NCBI RefSeq assembly: GCF_000518985.1
Contig: NZ_JAEQ01000001.1
Coordinates: forward strand, 589,794 to 653,793
Direction: 5' to 3'
DNA: 64,000 nt
Source of the DNA: Chelativorans sp. J32
Lineage (GTDB): Bacteria; Pseudomonadota; Alphaproteobacteria; Rhizobiales; Rhizobiaceae
Positions 8,456 through 17,507 of this stretch are shown piece by piece; the stretch's first letter is position 1, and every line of letters begins with the position of its first letter. A model generated the notes under the pieces. That model worked only from the letters and a program-made list of their open reading frames with translations, did no database searches and had not been told where the DNA came from. The position numbers were made by a program, and so were the translations under genes.

Positions 8456-8955
8456 TCGTAGAGGAAGGCCATTATAAGGACCTCCTTCACGCGGCCGTCG
8501 CTGCGGATGCGGGCACGCTCCAGAAGGTCCGATTTGAGATGCTGGAAGCCGCTTCCGCTCTCGATCTGCTTGAGCTTCACGGTACGCATATAGGCGAGGA
8601 GGTCCTGGTGGATGGCACGCGCAAGGGCCGGATCCGCTGGTCCCTCGAACACGATCGCCAACTCCATGCGGAGCCAGACATTCGTCGGCTCAGCCAGGTT
8701 GGTTGTGATCGGGTCGAGCTGGATGATCGTTGAAGGCGTCGCCGAACCAGCCGCCTCCTCCTGCTCCCCCTGGGATGTCTCGGGTGCGATCCCCTCGGGC
8801 TCGGCCTCGGAGACAGGGTCCCGGCGCTCTTCCAGATAGCTGCCCGTGAGCCAGCCCATTCCCGCTGCAAGCACGGTGACGACGAGGAGAGCCGCCGCCT
8901 GCATAACCAGCGGAGGCCCCTTCTTTTTCTCTTCCTCTTGGGCGACGATGGCCAT
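8452..8955 (-). CDS. fliL: Flagellar basal body-associated protein FliL
   Basis: The product has 167 residues, with one membrane helix at about 18-38 (VMQAAALLVVTVLAAGMGWL), a Pro/Glu-rich linker, and a periplasmic FliL domain (TNLAEPTNVWLRMELAIVF) ending VKEVLIMAFLYE. FliL rings surround the stators and tune torque. It sits between flgH and fliP, coupled to fliP by a 4-nt overlap, the usual rhizobial position. Confidence 0.92.
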   Translation of the reverse strand: MAIVAQEEEKKKGPPLVMQAAALLVVTVLAAGMGWLTGSYLEERRDPVSEAEPEGIAPETSQGEQEEAAGSATPSTIIQLDPITTNLAEPTNVWLRMELAIVFEGPADPALARAIHQDLLAYMRTVKLKQIESGSGFQHLKSDLLERARIRSDGRVKEVLIMAFLYE

Positions 8956-8969
8956 GGCTATGGTTCCGA

Positions 8970-9677
8970 TCAGAACGGCAGCACGTTATCGAGCACCTGC
9001 TGGCCCCATGGCGGCTGCTGCACCTCCGTCAGCCTGCCGCGCCCGCCATAGGAGATGCGCGCTTCCGCGATGCGCTCATAGGAGATCGTGTTGTTCGGGC
9101 CAATATCGCTCGGCCGCACGAGCCCGGCAATTGTGAGCACCCTGAGCTCGGCATTGACGCGTACTTCCTGCGTGCCGGAGATCCTCAGGTTTCCGTTGGG
9201 CAGCTTCTCGGTAACGATGGCTGCAACCACCAGCCGCATGTCCTCGGAACGCTTCGTTGCACCGGAGCCGACCGTTGAGGTGCCGGAACCTATATCGGCA
9301 TCCGCTTCTGCCGAGCCCGTGGCTCTGCCGATGGCAAAAGAGCCGGCAATGCCGAGATTGCGTGTTGCCCGCCGGGATCGTTCCGACTCGTTTTCGAACT
9401 CGGCCTTGTCGTTGATCGAGATGATGACGGTCAGGATGTCTCCCACCTCCAACGCCCGCGGGTCCGTGAAGAAGCGGCTCTGCCGGTCGCTCCAGAGCGA
9501 GTATCGGCTGACATGTTCCGGCTGTCGTTGCGGATAGTGGTAGGCCTGCAAGACGGTCGGCTCCGCTCCGGAACCGACCGGAGAAAGCGCGGGAGGTTTG
9601 CCGATCTCTTCGTTCGTGGCGCAGCCCGCCAGCGTCAGGACGGCGAGGAGGAACGAAGTTCCCGTTTTCTTCTTCAT
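8970..9677 (-). CDS. flgH: Flagellar L-ring lipoprotein FlgH
   Basis: This is the outer-membrane L-ring subunit. The 235-residue precursor has a lipoprotein signal with lipobox LAGC, the lipidated Cys being residue 19. The mature part carries FlgH features such as YSLWSDRQSRFFTDPRALEVGD and VNAELRVLTIAGLVRPSDI. The start overlaps the motE stop by 4 nt, and fliL follows after 14 nt. Length and motifs are standard. Confidence 0.95.
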   Translation of the reverse strand: MKKKTGTSFLLAVLTLAGCATNEEIGKPPALSPVGSGAEPTVLQAYHYPQRQPEHVSRYSLWSDRQSRFFTDPRALEVGDILTVIISINDKAEFENESERSRRATRNLGIAGSFAIGRATGSAEADADIGSGTSTVGSGATKRSEDMRLVVAAIVTEKLPNGNLRISGTQEVRVNAELRVLTIAGLVRPSDIGPNNTISYERIAEARISYGGRGRLTEVQQPPWGQQVLDNVLPF

Positions 9678-10186
9678 GAGGGGTCCTCGGGGCGCGCCGC
9701 GCTCGCCATGATGCCTGTAAGTGCGGCTGCGGCCTTGCTGTTCATCTCGTTGAGGATGATGCCCGCCGTGCGCGGTTCGAGCTTCATCAGGATGGCTGCG
9801 GCAAGCTCGATCCTGACCTCCGCAAGGCGTTCGGCCGCTGCATCCGGCCGCATGCTGGAATAAATCTGCACGAGGTTGCCCTCGGCTTCGGCGAGGAAGG
9901 CCTCGCGCCGGGCAAGCCAGCTTTCATATTCTGCACGTTTTTCCTCCAGGGCCGCGATGCGCGCATCGACCTCGCCCTTGAGCTCTTCCAGCTGTCGCGC
10001 CTGGATGGCGTAGCGGCGGTCGCGCGCTTCGTCCGCGATGTTCGTACAGAAGCGCTGCACCTCGTCCTGGGGCGCTGCGTCTGTCTCGGCGGCTCCGCTC
10101 CTGACGGATGGCGCGAGCAAGGCCGCCGCCAGGATGATCACGCGCAGGCTTCCAGAACGGCCGCGATGTGAGGTGAGGAGGCCCAT
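9674..10186 (-). CDS. motE: MotC chaperone MotE
   Basis: The 170-residue secreted protein has a signal peptide (to about residue 33), a coiled coil at about 55-105 (ARQLEELKGEVDARIAALEE), and a C-terminal MgtE-N-like helical domain (ILMKLEPRTAGIILNEM). S. meliloti MotE occupies the same place between flgI and flgH and is a periplasmic chaperone for MotC. The motC gene is present at the left of the window, completing the pair. The start is ATG 10186, 16 nt past flgI. Identity is by synteny and architecture. Confidence 0.85.
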   Translation of the reverse strand: MGLLTSHRGRSGSLRVIILAAALLAPSVRSGAAETDAAPQDEVQRFCTNIADEARDRRYAIQARQLEELKGEVDARIAALEEKRAEYESWLARREAFLAEAEGNLVQIYSSMRPDAAAERLAEVRIELAAAILMKLEPRTAGIILNEMNSKAAAALTGIMASAARPEDPS

Positions 10187-10202
10187 ATCTTCTGTTCCCC
10201 CG

Positions 10203-11309
10203 CTATTGCAGAACGAGTTCGCCCTGCAGGGCGCCGGCCGACTTGATCCCCTGCAGGATGGCGATGATACCGTCAGGCTTGACCCCGAGCCTGTTCAGGC
10301 CGGAGACGAGCGTCTGGAGATCCGGCCCGTCGAGCACTGCGACCGTCGCGTCGGGACGTACGGCGTCGATCACCGTGTAGGGCTCGACTTCCGTTTCGCC
10401 GCGCGAAAAGGGCTCCGGCTGGATGACCCGCGGCATTTCGGTGACGCGCACCGTCAGCGCGCCGTGGCTGATGGCCACGCGTGAAATGCGCACGTCGTTG
10501 CCGATGACGACCGTTCCGGTGCGCTCATCGACGACGACGCGAGCCGGCGCATCGACCTCGACCGGCAGATTCTCGAGCTCGGCATAAAAACGGGCCGCGG
10601 AAATCCCTTTCGGCTTCTGGATGATGACGGTCCGGGAGTCCCGCTCGCTGGCGAGCCGCGCGCCAAAGCGCCTGCTGGTATAGGCGTTGATGGCATCGGT
10701 GATGCGCACGGCCGTCGAGAAATCCGGGTTCCTGAGCTGCAGCGTCAGCGCCAGGAGGTCGTCGAAAGAGGCTGCCACGCCGCGCTCGATAATGGCGCCG
10801 TTGGGCACGCGTCCGGAGGTGGGCACGCCCTGCGTCAGTGTTTCCGCCTGGCCCTGAGCATTGAACCCTGAGACGATGACCGCGCCTTGCGCCACGGCAT
10901 AGATTTCGCCGTCGGCTGCGCGCAAAGGCGTCATCACCAGCGTGCCGCCGGCAAGCGATGTCGCATCGCCTAGGGAAGACACCGACACATCGATACGCGC
11001 CCCCGATTGCACGAAAGGCGGCAGGTTGGCGGTCACGATCACCGCCGCGACATTCTCCGCGCGCGCACGGCCGCCTTCCGAGGCAATGCCGAGGTTCTCC
11101 AGCATCGCGCGGATCGACTGTTCGGTGAAAGGGGCGTTGCGGAGACTGTCGCCGGTGCCGTTGAGGCCGATCACCAGCCCATAGCCGACGAGCTGATTGT
11201 CGCGCGCAGCCTGAAGCTGGGCGACATGCTTGATCTGCGTTTTGTTCGCTGCCGATGGAACAACGGCAGCGAGCAGCATCAGCGCCGAAAGGAAGGCCTT
11301 GAAGATCAT
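10203..11309 (-). CDS. flgI: Flagellar P-ring protein FlgI
   Basis: This is the periplasmic P-ring subunit, 368 residues with a signal peptide. The strongly conserved block LVGYGLVIGLNGTGDSL lies near residue 45, DVSVSSLGDATSLAGGTLV near residue 110, and the C-terminus is GIKSAGALQGELVLQ, all classic for FlgI. It overlaps flgA by 4 nt upstream, within the flgG-flgA-flgI-motE-flgH-fliL-fliP run. Confidence 0.97.
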   Translation of the reverse strand: MIFKAFLSALMLLAAVVPSAANKTQIKHVAQLQAARDNQLVGYGLVIGLNGTGDSLRNAPFTEQSIRAMLENLGIASEGGRARAENVAAVIVTANLPPFVQSGARIDVSVSSLGDATSLAGGTLVMTPLRAADGEIYAVAQGAVIVSGFNAQGQAETLTQGVPTSGRVPNGAIIERGVAASFDDLLALTLQLRNPDFSTAVRITDAINAYTSRRFGARLASERDSRTVIIQKPKGISAARFYAELENLPVEVDAPARVVVDERTGTVVIGNDVRISRVAISHGALTVRVTEMPRVIQPEPFSRGETEVEPYTVIDAVRPDATVAVLDGPDLQTLVSGLNRLGVKPDGIIAILQGIKSAGALQGELVLQ

Positions 11310-11776
11310 GATGCGCCGACCCTTACGGTTCCGTCCTGCATGACGATGCCGGTAAAAATCGCGCCGCTGTCGATGTTGCGCATCTTGATCAGGTCGCCGG
11401 CAGCGCCTGGCTGCAGCGGCACGGCGAGAACGGAGATGGTCAGCGCGCCTGACGTGAGGACCGCCGTTACCGTCGAACCCTGCTCGACAAGATAGGGCGG
11501 GCGCACATAGGAGAGGGGGATCAATCGGCCAGGCAGGAGGGTGCGTCGCGCCACCTTGCCTTCCAAATCGGCAGCGGCGCGGGCGATCGAGGCGGCCCCG
11601 CGTGGGGGCTGGCGCAGCATCATCTCCTGCAGCGCGTTTGCCGAGATCGCCTCGCCCGGATAGATGACGCGCGCCGGCACCACGACAATCTCCTGGGCAC
11701 CGGCGGGCACTCCAAGAAAGGCGAGAGCAAGCAGCCCGCCAAGAAAAGTCCGCTTCGTGCGCCGCCGACTACGCAT
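11306..11776 (-). CDS. flgA: P-ring assembly chaperone FlgA
   Basis: The 156-residue secreted protein has a signal peptide (GVPAGAQE cleavage region near residue 27) and an SAF-type FlgA domain, including VVPARVIYPGEAISANAL and RTLLPGRLIPLSYVRPPYL. FlgA helps FlgI assemble the periplasmic ring. The next gene upstream, flgG, ends 2 nt away, and the stop overlaps flgI. Confidence 0.92.
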   Translation of the reverse strand: MRSRRRTKRTFLGGLLALAFLGVPAGAQEIVVVPARVIYPGEAISANALQEMMLRQPPRGAASIARAAADLEGKVARRTLLPGRLIPLSYVRPPYLVEQGSTVTAVLTSGALTISVLAVPLQPGAAGDLIKMRNIDSGAIFTGIVMQDGTVRVGAS

Positions 11777-11778
11777 TG

Positions 11779-12567
11779 CTACCGCATCGACTGTGTCACC
11801 GTCGCGGCCATTTCATCGGCCGCCTTGATGACCTTGGAATTCATTTCGTAGGCTCGCTGAGCCGAGATCAGCTCCGTGATCTCTTTCACCGGATCCACGT
11901 TGGAAGCCTCGAGATATCCTTGTTCGACCGTTGCAAAGCCCGGATCTCCGGGGACGCCGATCGTGGCCGGGCCGGATGCAGGTGTCTCGCGGAAGAGATT
12001 GTTTCCGATCGGCGCAAGCCCCGCTTCGTTCGAGAAATTGGCGAGCGTCAGCTGGCCAAGGTCCTGTAAGTTTGCCTGGCCGTCGACACGGGCGAAGACC
12101 TGGCCAGACTTGTTGATGATCACTTCCACCGCATTGGCGGGAACGACGATGGCCGGCATCACGGCAAACCCGTCAACGGTGACGAGTTCGCCGTTCGCAT
12201 TGGTGTTGAAGGCTCCGGCTCGGCTATAGAGCGGCTCGCCGTCGGCGCCTTCGATCTGGAACCAGCCCTTGCCAACCAACGCGACGTCAAGCTTGTTGCC
12301 CGTATTGGTTAGCGAGCCTTGGACGTGCACATTGCGCACGGCGGCGGTTTTGACGCCGAGCCCGATATTCGCGCCTTCCGGCACGATGTTCTGGTTCGCG
12401 CGTTCCGGCACACCCTGTAGCCGCTCCACCTGGTAGAGCAGATCGGAGAATTCTGCCCGCGCCCGCTTGAAGCCCGTGGTGTTGATATTGGCGATATTGT
12501 TGGCGATGACCTCCAGATTGGTCTGCTGGGCGGACATGCCGGTCGCGGCGATGGAAAGGGCTTTCAA
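11779..12567 (-). CDS. flgG: Distal rod protein FlgG
   Basis: FlgG of 262 residues forms the distal rod of the basal body. It has the N-terminal rod signature ([25 protein letters not shown], split here by a few residues) with [15 protein letters not shown], and the C-terminal FlgG/FlgE motif [18 protein letters not shown] followed by [17 protein letters not shown]. The start is TTG at 12567 with GAGGAG upstream. The length is normal. Confidence 0.97.
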   Translation of the reverse strand: MKALSIAATGMSAQQTNLEVIANNIANINTTGFKRARAEFSDLLYQVERLQGVPERANQNIVPEGANIGLGVKTAAVRNVHVQGSLTNTGNKLDVALVGKGWFQIEGADGEPLYSRAGAFNTNANGELVTVDGFAVMPAIVVPANAVEVIINKSGQVFARVDGQANLQDLGQLTLANFSNEAGLAPIGNNLFRETPASGPATIGVPGDPGFATVEQGYLEASNVDPVKEITELISAQRAYEMNSKVIKAADEMAATVTQSMR

Positions 12568-12578
12568 CAGGCTACTCC

Positions 12579-12884
12579 TCAGATCGCCATACGGCTGATT
12601 TCCAGATAGGCGGAGACGATCTTGTCGCGGATGGCGATTGCCGCCTGCAGCGACTGCTCGGCATCCATCACCGCGTCGACCACTGCACGGGTGTCAGCGT
12701 CGCCCTGCAGCGCCTCAAGCGAAAGATTCTCCGCCTTCGTGAGCCGTGAAACGGTATTGGTGGCAAGTTCGCTTACCATAGCCGAAAAGGCGTCTCCGTC
12801 TGCCGGCGCGGTTGTGACCGCGGGCAGAAGCGGTTCCGTGCCGGTCGAGGAAAGACGGGGAATGTTTCCGATACCGGAGATCAT
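12579..12884 (-). CDS. fliE: Hook-basal body complex protein FliE
   Basis: This small helical protein of 101 residues joins the MS ring to the rod. The C-terminal half contains [20 protein letters not shown] and ends YLEISRMAI, matching the FliE pattern in which Ala/Gln-rich helices precede a conserved end. It overlaps flgC by 4 nt. Confidence 0.93.
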   Translation of the reverse strand: MISGIGNIPRLSSTGTEPLLPAVTTAPADGDAFSAMVSELATNTVSRLTKAENLSLEALQGDADTRAVVDAVMDAEQSLQAAIAIRDKIVSAYLEISRMAI

Positions 12885-13306
12885 CCGTTACTCCGCAGAA
12901 GATCGATCGTCATGGAGATGAGTTCGCGCGCCTGCTTGATCGTCTGGAGGTTCGCTTCGTATCCGCGATTGGCCTCGCGCATATCGGCCATCTCAACCAG
13001 CATGTTCACATTCGGCATCTTCACGTAGCCAAACTCGTCGGCAGCCTCGTGGCCAGGCATGTATTCGACGGGAAACTCGGTTGGATCGCGCGCGATGGCC
13101 GAGACCTCCACCATCGACCCGCCGCTCGCCCGGTCGAGCTCGGCGGCGAAGCTGATCGTCTTGCGGCGGTAGGGGTCTCCGCCCGGCACGTCGCTCGTCG
13201 ACTGTGCGTTGGCCAGATTTTCCGAGACCACGCGCAGGCGCTCCGATTGGGCGGTGAGGCCGGAACCTGCGATCTTTACCGCGGTGGAAAGCGGATCCAT
13301 GTTCAA
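12881..13306 (-). CDS. flgC: Proximal rod protein FlgC
   Basis: This 141-residue rod subunit has the N-terminal [20 protein letters not shown] motif and the C-terminal [20 protein letters not shown] and [12 protein letters not shown] segments typical of FlgC. It is coupled by 4-nt overlaps to flgB upstream and fliE downstream. Confidence 0.96.
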   Translation of the reverse strand: MNMDPLSTAVKIAGSGLTAQSERLRVVSENLANAQSTSDVPGGDPYRRKTISFAAELDRASGGSMVEVSAIARDPTEFPVEYMPGHEAADEFGYVKMPNVNMLVEMADMREANRGYEANLQTIKQARELISMTIDLLRSNG

Positions 13307-13680
13307 CCCTTCGCCGTCATCAGGATCATGCGGTGAAAGGCCTTCACAATGGCCGTGTTGAGCTCGAAGGCGCGGCGAACCTCGCCTGCTTTAACCAACT
13401 CGTCTTCGAGCACCACGCTGTTCTCCGACGGCAGCATCTTCGGGTCCTCGCTCTTGTCGAGCGAGAAGGAAGCGGGTGTGGCGCCGGTGTGCTGGTGCTG
13501 GCCATGGGTCGCCTGCATGGCGACGCGGGTGCCGTCGAGCACCTTCTCGAAGGGCTCCACGTCCAATGCCTTGTAGCCCGGCGTGTTGATGTTGGCGATG
13601 TTGCCAGCCACGGCCGCCTGGCGGACCGAAAGCCACCGCGCCTGCTGCGTGGCCAGATCGAACAGGTTGACGGGTTCCAT
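13303..13680 (-). CDS. flgB: Proximal rod protein FlgB
   Basis: This 125-residue rod subunit has the N-terminal flagellar-rod motif [20 protein letters not shown] and ends with [18 protein letters not shown]. It is the first gene of the flgB-flgC-fliE-flgG chain. The 169 bp upstream (13681-13849) hold no gene and probably a promoter, because the next gene upstream ends there. Confidence 0.94.
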   Translation of the reverse strand: MEPVNLFDLATQQARWLSVRQAAVAGNIANINTPGYKALDVEPFEKVLDGTRVAMQATHGQHQHTGATPASFSLDKSEDPKMLPSENSVVLEDELVKAGEVRRAFELNTAIVKAFHRMILMTAKG

Positions 13681-13849
13681 CAGCTCTCATCCAAGATTCG
13701 ACTGCCGGCAGGGTAGGGCGTCAGTCTTGCGCGGGCCTTGCGCCTCGATCCGTTCAGCGCTCCAGCGAGAAGTCCAAGATGGTAGAAGCTGTTGGATCTA
13801 TGGGTTTCGCGCGTGATAACGGTTCCCACTTTTCCCGGATTGCTCCTGG

Positions 13850-14485
13850 TCAGCGCGCGAGCGGGATCTCCGTCTCGGCGCTCGTGACGAGAACCCAGGT
13901 CCTAGGGCGTTGTTCGATGCGCACCACGCGGCTGCCGTCGGGCAGAAGCGAGCCCGGCTGCACCATCCAGAAGCCGTCATCATCCTCGATGATTCCTCGG
14001 CCATTCTCTGCTGCGATGAAATGGAAATTGCGCCGGTCGCCCGGAAACGGTTGTTCGCGCAGGCTGGCAGACATCTGCATCGGCCTGTCCGGCACGGTTC
14101 CGGTTGGCGCGAAGTCGAGCTGCGGCATGCCTTCCAGACCGAGCTCGGCCTGGTCGTCCAGATACTCCTGCCGAAGATCGGTACCTGGCGTACCGCGGCC
14201 ACCCCGCTGCTCGGAAAAGGTGAGGGGACGGATGCCGAAATGTTCCTGGTGGAAGAAAATGTACCACGGGAAAACCGCGCAGATACCCGCCAGCGCTATG
14301 CCGCCGGCAGCCAGCAGCCAATCGCCGATGCGAAGTCCGGCAATGCGTTTGGCCAGCCCGGCAGATGGGATCGGGGTGGGATTGCGCCGCGGTTTCCGTT
14401 CGGACCTTTCCGGCAGAACGTTATCGTCTACTGCTTCCACCGGAGTCGTATCGGGCAGCACGAGGCCTGCGAGCCTATCCGCCAT
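13850..14485 (-). CDS. Flagellar-locus membrane protein of unknown function
   Basis: The 211-residue product has a Pro/Arg-rich cytoplasmic N-terminus, one membrane helix at about 55-78 (DWLLAAGGIALAGICAVFPW), and a periplasmic C-terminal part ending in a compact beta-rich segment (WMVQPGSLLPDGSRVVRIEQ). S. meliloti has an uncharacterised gene at the same place between fliI and flgB. The ATG at 14485 overlaps the fliI stop by 11 nt; open frame continues upstream into fliI but is not plausible coding. Constant position between an export ATPase and rod genes suggests a basal-body assembly role. I do not recognise a domain. Confidence 0.75.
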   Translation of the reverse strand: MADRLAGLVLPDTTPVEAVDDNVLPERSERKPRRNPTPIPSAGLAKRIAGLRIGDWLLAAGGIALAGICAVFPWYIFFHQEHFGIRPLTFSEQRGGRGTPGTDLRQEYLDDQAELGLEGMPQLDFAPTGTVPDRPMQMSASLREQPFPGDRRNFHFIAAENGRGIIEDDDGFWMVQPGSLLPDGSRVVRIEQRPRTWVLVTSAETEIPLAR

Positions 14486-15869
14486 GGGCGCCCTCCTTAG
14501 CCTTGAGATAGGCCGCAAGGTCTCCGAACGGGTCCATCGCAGCTGGATCCTTCGGCGATTGCCGCAAAACCTCATAGATGACGGGCACCTGGCGCACGGC
14601 GAGATCGAGTTCCGGATCGATCCCGCCCTGGAACCCCCCGAGCAACCGGATGTCCCGCGTCTCCTCGAACCGGGCAATCATCGCCTTGAGACGCTGGACC
14701 ACGCGTTTCCGGTCCTCCGTCCACGCCCGCTCGGCGAGGCGCGAGATGGAGGCGAGCGGGTTGACGGCAGGAAAACGCCCCTGTTCCGCGATCGCCCGAT
14801 CGAGCACCAGATGGCCGTCGAGGATGCCGCGTACGCAGTCGGCGACTGGATCATTGTGGTCGTCCCCGTCTATCAGGACGGAGATAATGGCGGTGATCGA
14901 GCCATGTCCCACCTCGCCCGGTCCGGCCCGCTCGAGCAGGCGCGGCAGGTCGGTGAAAACGGAGGCGGGATAGCCGCGCGCGACAGGTGGCTCGCCCGCG
15001 CTTGCCGCCACTTCCCGCGTTGCATGGGCATAGCGCGTGATCGAATCGAGCAGGAACAGCACCTTTTCGCCGCGGTCGCGGAAATGCTCGGCCACGCGCA
15101 TGGCCGTATCGGCAGCCCGGCGGCGCATCATCGCGCTCTCGTCACTGGTGGCGACCACCGCGATGGTCTTCTTCATCCCGGCTTCGCCGAGCGTGTCTTC
15201 CAGGAACTCGCGCACCTCGCGCCCGCGCTCGCCGACCATGGCAATCACGACCGTGTCGAAGGCTTCGGCTCGGGCGAGCATGGCCAGCAGCGTCGATTTC
15301 CCGACGCCGGAGCCAGCGAAGATGCCGATGCGCTGTCCGAGGCAAAGCGGCGCGAACAGATCCACCACTCGCACGCCCGTGAGAAACGGCTCGGCCACGC
15401 GTTGCCTGCGCAGCGCGGGCGGTGTTCCTCGCGGTTGGACCTCGCTTCTGGAAGGGCGCAGCAGTGCCGGGCCGTCATCGAGCGCGCGCGCCAGCGCATC
15501 GATCACGCGGCCGCGCCAGCGCGCATGGGGCGTGATATCCAGCGCTCCCGTCGCAAAAACCGCCTGGCCCAGGCTTGCTTCGGCCGTGTGTTCGAACGGG
15601 GCGACGACCACATCGTCCGCGGAAATTCGCACGACCTCGCCCCGGTATTCGGCGCCGTGGTGGCGGTAGGCAACGATCTCGCCGAGCCGCGCCGTCTTCG
15701 AAAGACCCCGCACACGATAATGCATGGGCGTGACCTCGCAGATCCGGCCGCCCTGCCTAACCAGTCGTTCGGGCTCACTGAAGCGTCGATAAAGGGATTC
15801 CAGTGCAGCGAGAGGGTTGGAATGCTCTGCTACCCTTTGCTCGAGGGCTTCAGTCCTGCTCTCATTCAT
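14475..15869 (-). CDS. fliI: Flagellar export ATPase FliI
   Basis: FliI is the F1-beta-like ATPase of the flagellar type III export system. The 464-residue product has Walker A GSGVGKST at residues of about 186-193, a Walker B region KVLFLLDSITRYAHATREVA near residue 270, and the T3SS ATPase segments MVGERGREVREFLED and EPPVARGYPASVFTDLPRLLE. The start shares one base with the flgF stop. It would work with the FliH-like protein encoded at 3251-3871. Confidence 0.97.
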   Translation of the reverse strand: MNESRTEALEQRVAEHSNPLAALESLYRRFSEPERLVRQGGRICEVTPMHYRVRGLSKTARLGEIVAYRHHGAEYRGEVVRISADDVVVAPFEHTAEASLGQAVFATGALDITPHARWRGRVIDALARALDDGPALLRPSRSEVQPRGTPPALRRQRVAEPFLTGVRVVDLFAPLCLGQRIGIFAGSGVGKSTLLAMLARAEAFDTVVIAMVGERGREVREFLEDTLGEAGMKKTIAVVATSDESAMMRRRAADTAMRVAEHFRDRGEKVLFLLDSITRYAHATREVAASAGEPPVARGYPASVFTDLPRLLERAGPGEVGHGSITAIISVLIDGDDHNDPVADCVRGILDGHLVLDRAIAEQGRFPAVNPLASISRLAERAWTEDRKRVVQRLKAMIARFEETRDIRLLGGFQGGIDPELDLAVRQVPVIYEVLRQSPKDPAAMDPFGDLAAYLKAKEGAHGG

Positions 15870-16588
15870 CAGGAGCCCATGGCCTTGATCGCATCCTCCA
15901 TAGAGGTGTCGCTATCGCGCATGAGCGCCGTCACCTGCTCGAAGGTGCGTTGGACCTGAATGAGCCGCATCATCTCGTTCACGGGATTGACGTTCGAATC
16001 TTCCAGGAAACCCTGGGCGACGCCGACATCCGGCTGGTCGACCACCGGCTGGGGCTGAGTACCCGGCAGGAAGCCGGAATTGCCGTAGCGGGTGGCATTC
16101 GGACCGGGGGTGAAGGAGAAGAGGCCGATCGCACCCACGGGCTGTCCGTTCTGGAGCAGCATTCCATCCGCGCCGGCCTCTGGTGGGCCGGCCAGCGGGT
16201 CGAGCACCAATGGTGCCCCGCCAGCGTCCAGGACGGCGTGTCCCTCGAGCGTCACCAATTCGCCGGTCTCGCGCATGGTGAAGCGGCCGTCCCGCGTCAT
16301 CATCGGGCCGGCCGGGGTCTCCACCGCGAACCATGCGTCACCCTGCACGGCGAAATCGAAGGGATTGCCGGTCTCCTGCAGTCCGCCGGCCCGGGTATCG
16401 TAGAAGTTGTTGCCGGCGGAAACAAAGCTCACCGACTCCTCCGAAAGGCCAGTCATCACATCGCTGAAGGTGACGCCGCCCGCCCGGAAGCCGACTGTAC
16501 CGGCATTTGCGACATTGTCGGCGAGAGTCGCGAGCCGCCGCTCCAGCGCCATCTGGGAAGACAGCGCCACATAAAGTCCTGTTTGCAT
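15869..16588 (-). CDS. flgF: Proximal rod protein FlgF
   Basis: This rod protein of 239 residues has an N-terminal helix (LYVALSSQMALERRLATLAD, then NVANAGTVGFRAGGVTF) and a C-terminal flagellar-rod signature (GFLEDSNVNPVNEMMRLIQV with QRTFEQV). It is related to FlgG but shorter. The stop overlaps the fliI start, and it is preceded by the DUF1217 gene with a 2-nt gap. Confidence 0.93.
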   Translation of the reverse strand: MQTGLYVALSSQMALERRLATLADNVANAGTVGFRAGGVTFSDVMTGLSEESVSFVSAGNNFYDTRAGGLQETGNPFDFAVQGDAWFAVETPAGPMMTRDGRFTMRETGELVTLEGHAVLDAGGAPLVLDPLAGPPEAGADGMLLQNGQPVGAIGLFSFTPGPNATRYGNSGFLPGTQPQPVVDQPDVGVAQGFLEDSNVNPVNEMMRLIQVQRTFEQVTALMRDSDTSMEDAIKAMGS

Positions 16589-16590
16589 GG

Positions 16591-17367
16591 CTATTTTCTC
16601 ATCTGCGCGATGGTGAGCAGGATGTCGGTGGAAATGCCGAATTCGGCAGGCTGGCTGAACAGCGCAGCGATCGAGCTCTGCGGGCTGTAGGAGGGGTTAT
16701 CGATTTCCCACAGGGTCGTGAAACGCTTCAGGAACTCTTCCAGCTTCTGCGGATCTTTCAGATCCTCAAGATCCAGCCGCTCCTTGATCATCTCGACCTG
16801 TTTGTCGATATCGGCTTGGGCCAGCGCTTCCGGGAAGCCAAGTGCAGTGCGAACGACCTGTGCAAGCGCGGGATCGGCCAGGATCTCGTAATAGGATTTC
16901 AGGCCGCCGGCCTTTCGCTGGAAATAGAGCGCAAGGCGCACGCCTTCGTTCTGCTTGCCAGCATCTTCCTCCAGAGTCTGCCGCAGATACTTCTCCACCG
17001 TCCCGGTGGTGGAGCTATGGAAAGTCGTCGTCTTGTCGCCGTAGCGGGCGAAATTGAAGGTGTCGACGAAGTCCTTATACCGCTTGTCGGTGAGCTTGTT
17101 TACGAAACTTTCCTCATCGTCGAGGCCGCCTTCGAGCGCCTTCACCATGAACGCCTTCGCATAGGCCATGTCTTCCAGCCCATGGGCCTTCATCGCGTAG
17201 CGGAACAGCCGTTCGTCCGCGACGAATTCCTCGATGCTTTTCACCTTGCCGATGTTTTCGAGATAATAGGCCGTCTCGCGGCTCACCATCGGCTGTTGTT
17301 CAACACGGTCGATGGAGCGCCCGATATCGCGCACGATAAGCTGATAGCTCGTATAGGTGTTGATCAC
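16591..17367 (-). CDS. DUF1217 flagellar-associated protein
   Basis: The 258-residue soluble, helical protein has no signal peptide. It contains the repeating charged motif ERLFRYAMKAHGLEDMAYAKA followed by LTDKRYKDFVDTFNFARYGD, which I recognise as DUF1217. Genes of this family sit beside flgF in rhizobial flagellar loci (the S. meliloti gene between motA and flgF). It is the first gene of the leftward operon; the 140-bp gap to motA must hold divergent promoters. Its molecular role is not established; a flagellar assembly function is inferred from location. Confidence 0.8.
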   Translation of the reverse strand: MINTYTSYQLIVRDIGRSIDRVEQQPMVSRETAYYLENIGKVKSIEEFVADERLFRYAMKAHGLEDMAYAKAFMVKALEGGLDDEESFVNKLTDKRYKDFVDTFNFARYGDKTTTFHSSTTGTVEKYLRQTLEEDAGKQNEGVRLALYFQRKAGGLKSYYEILADPALAQVVRTALGFPEALAQADIDKQVEMIKERLDLEDLKDPQKLEEFLKRFTTLWEIDNPSYSPQSSIAALFSQPAEFGISTDILLTIAQMRK

Positions 17368-17507
17368 GCGGAGCCTCCGGCCAGTCTGACGCGAAGGCTA
17401 GCGCGCTTGCCTTGCGCGAGGCTGTTCGCATCGCTTCAGCCCATTCAAGCCTCACGCAAGCCACGACAGGTATTGCGGGAAGGGATGTTGGTTGATGAAG
17501 GTGTGAA

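Noticed and set aside
13779..15959. Long rightward open frame (726 codons) across fliI and its neighbours
   Set aside because: It is antisense to fliI, whose Walker motifs, overlaps and synteny are clear. GC-rich DNA commonly leaves such antisense frames open, and the product has no recognisable sequence.
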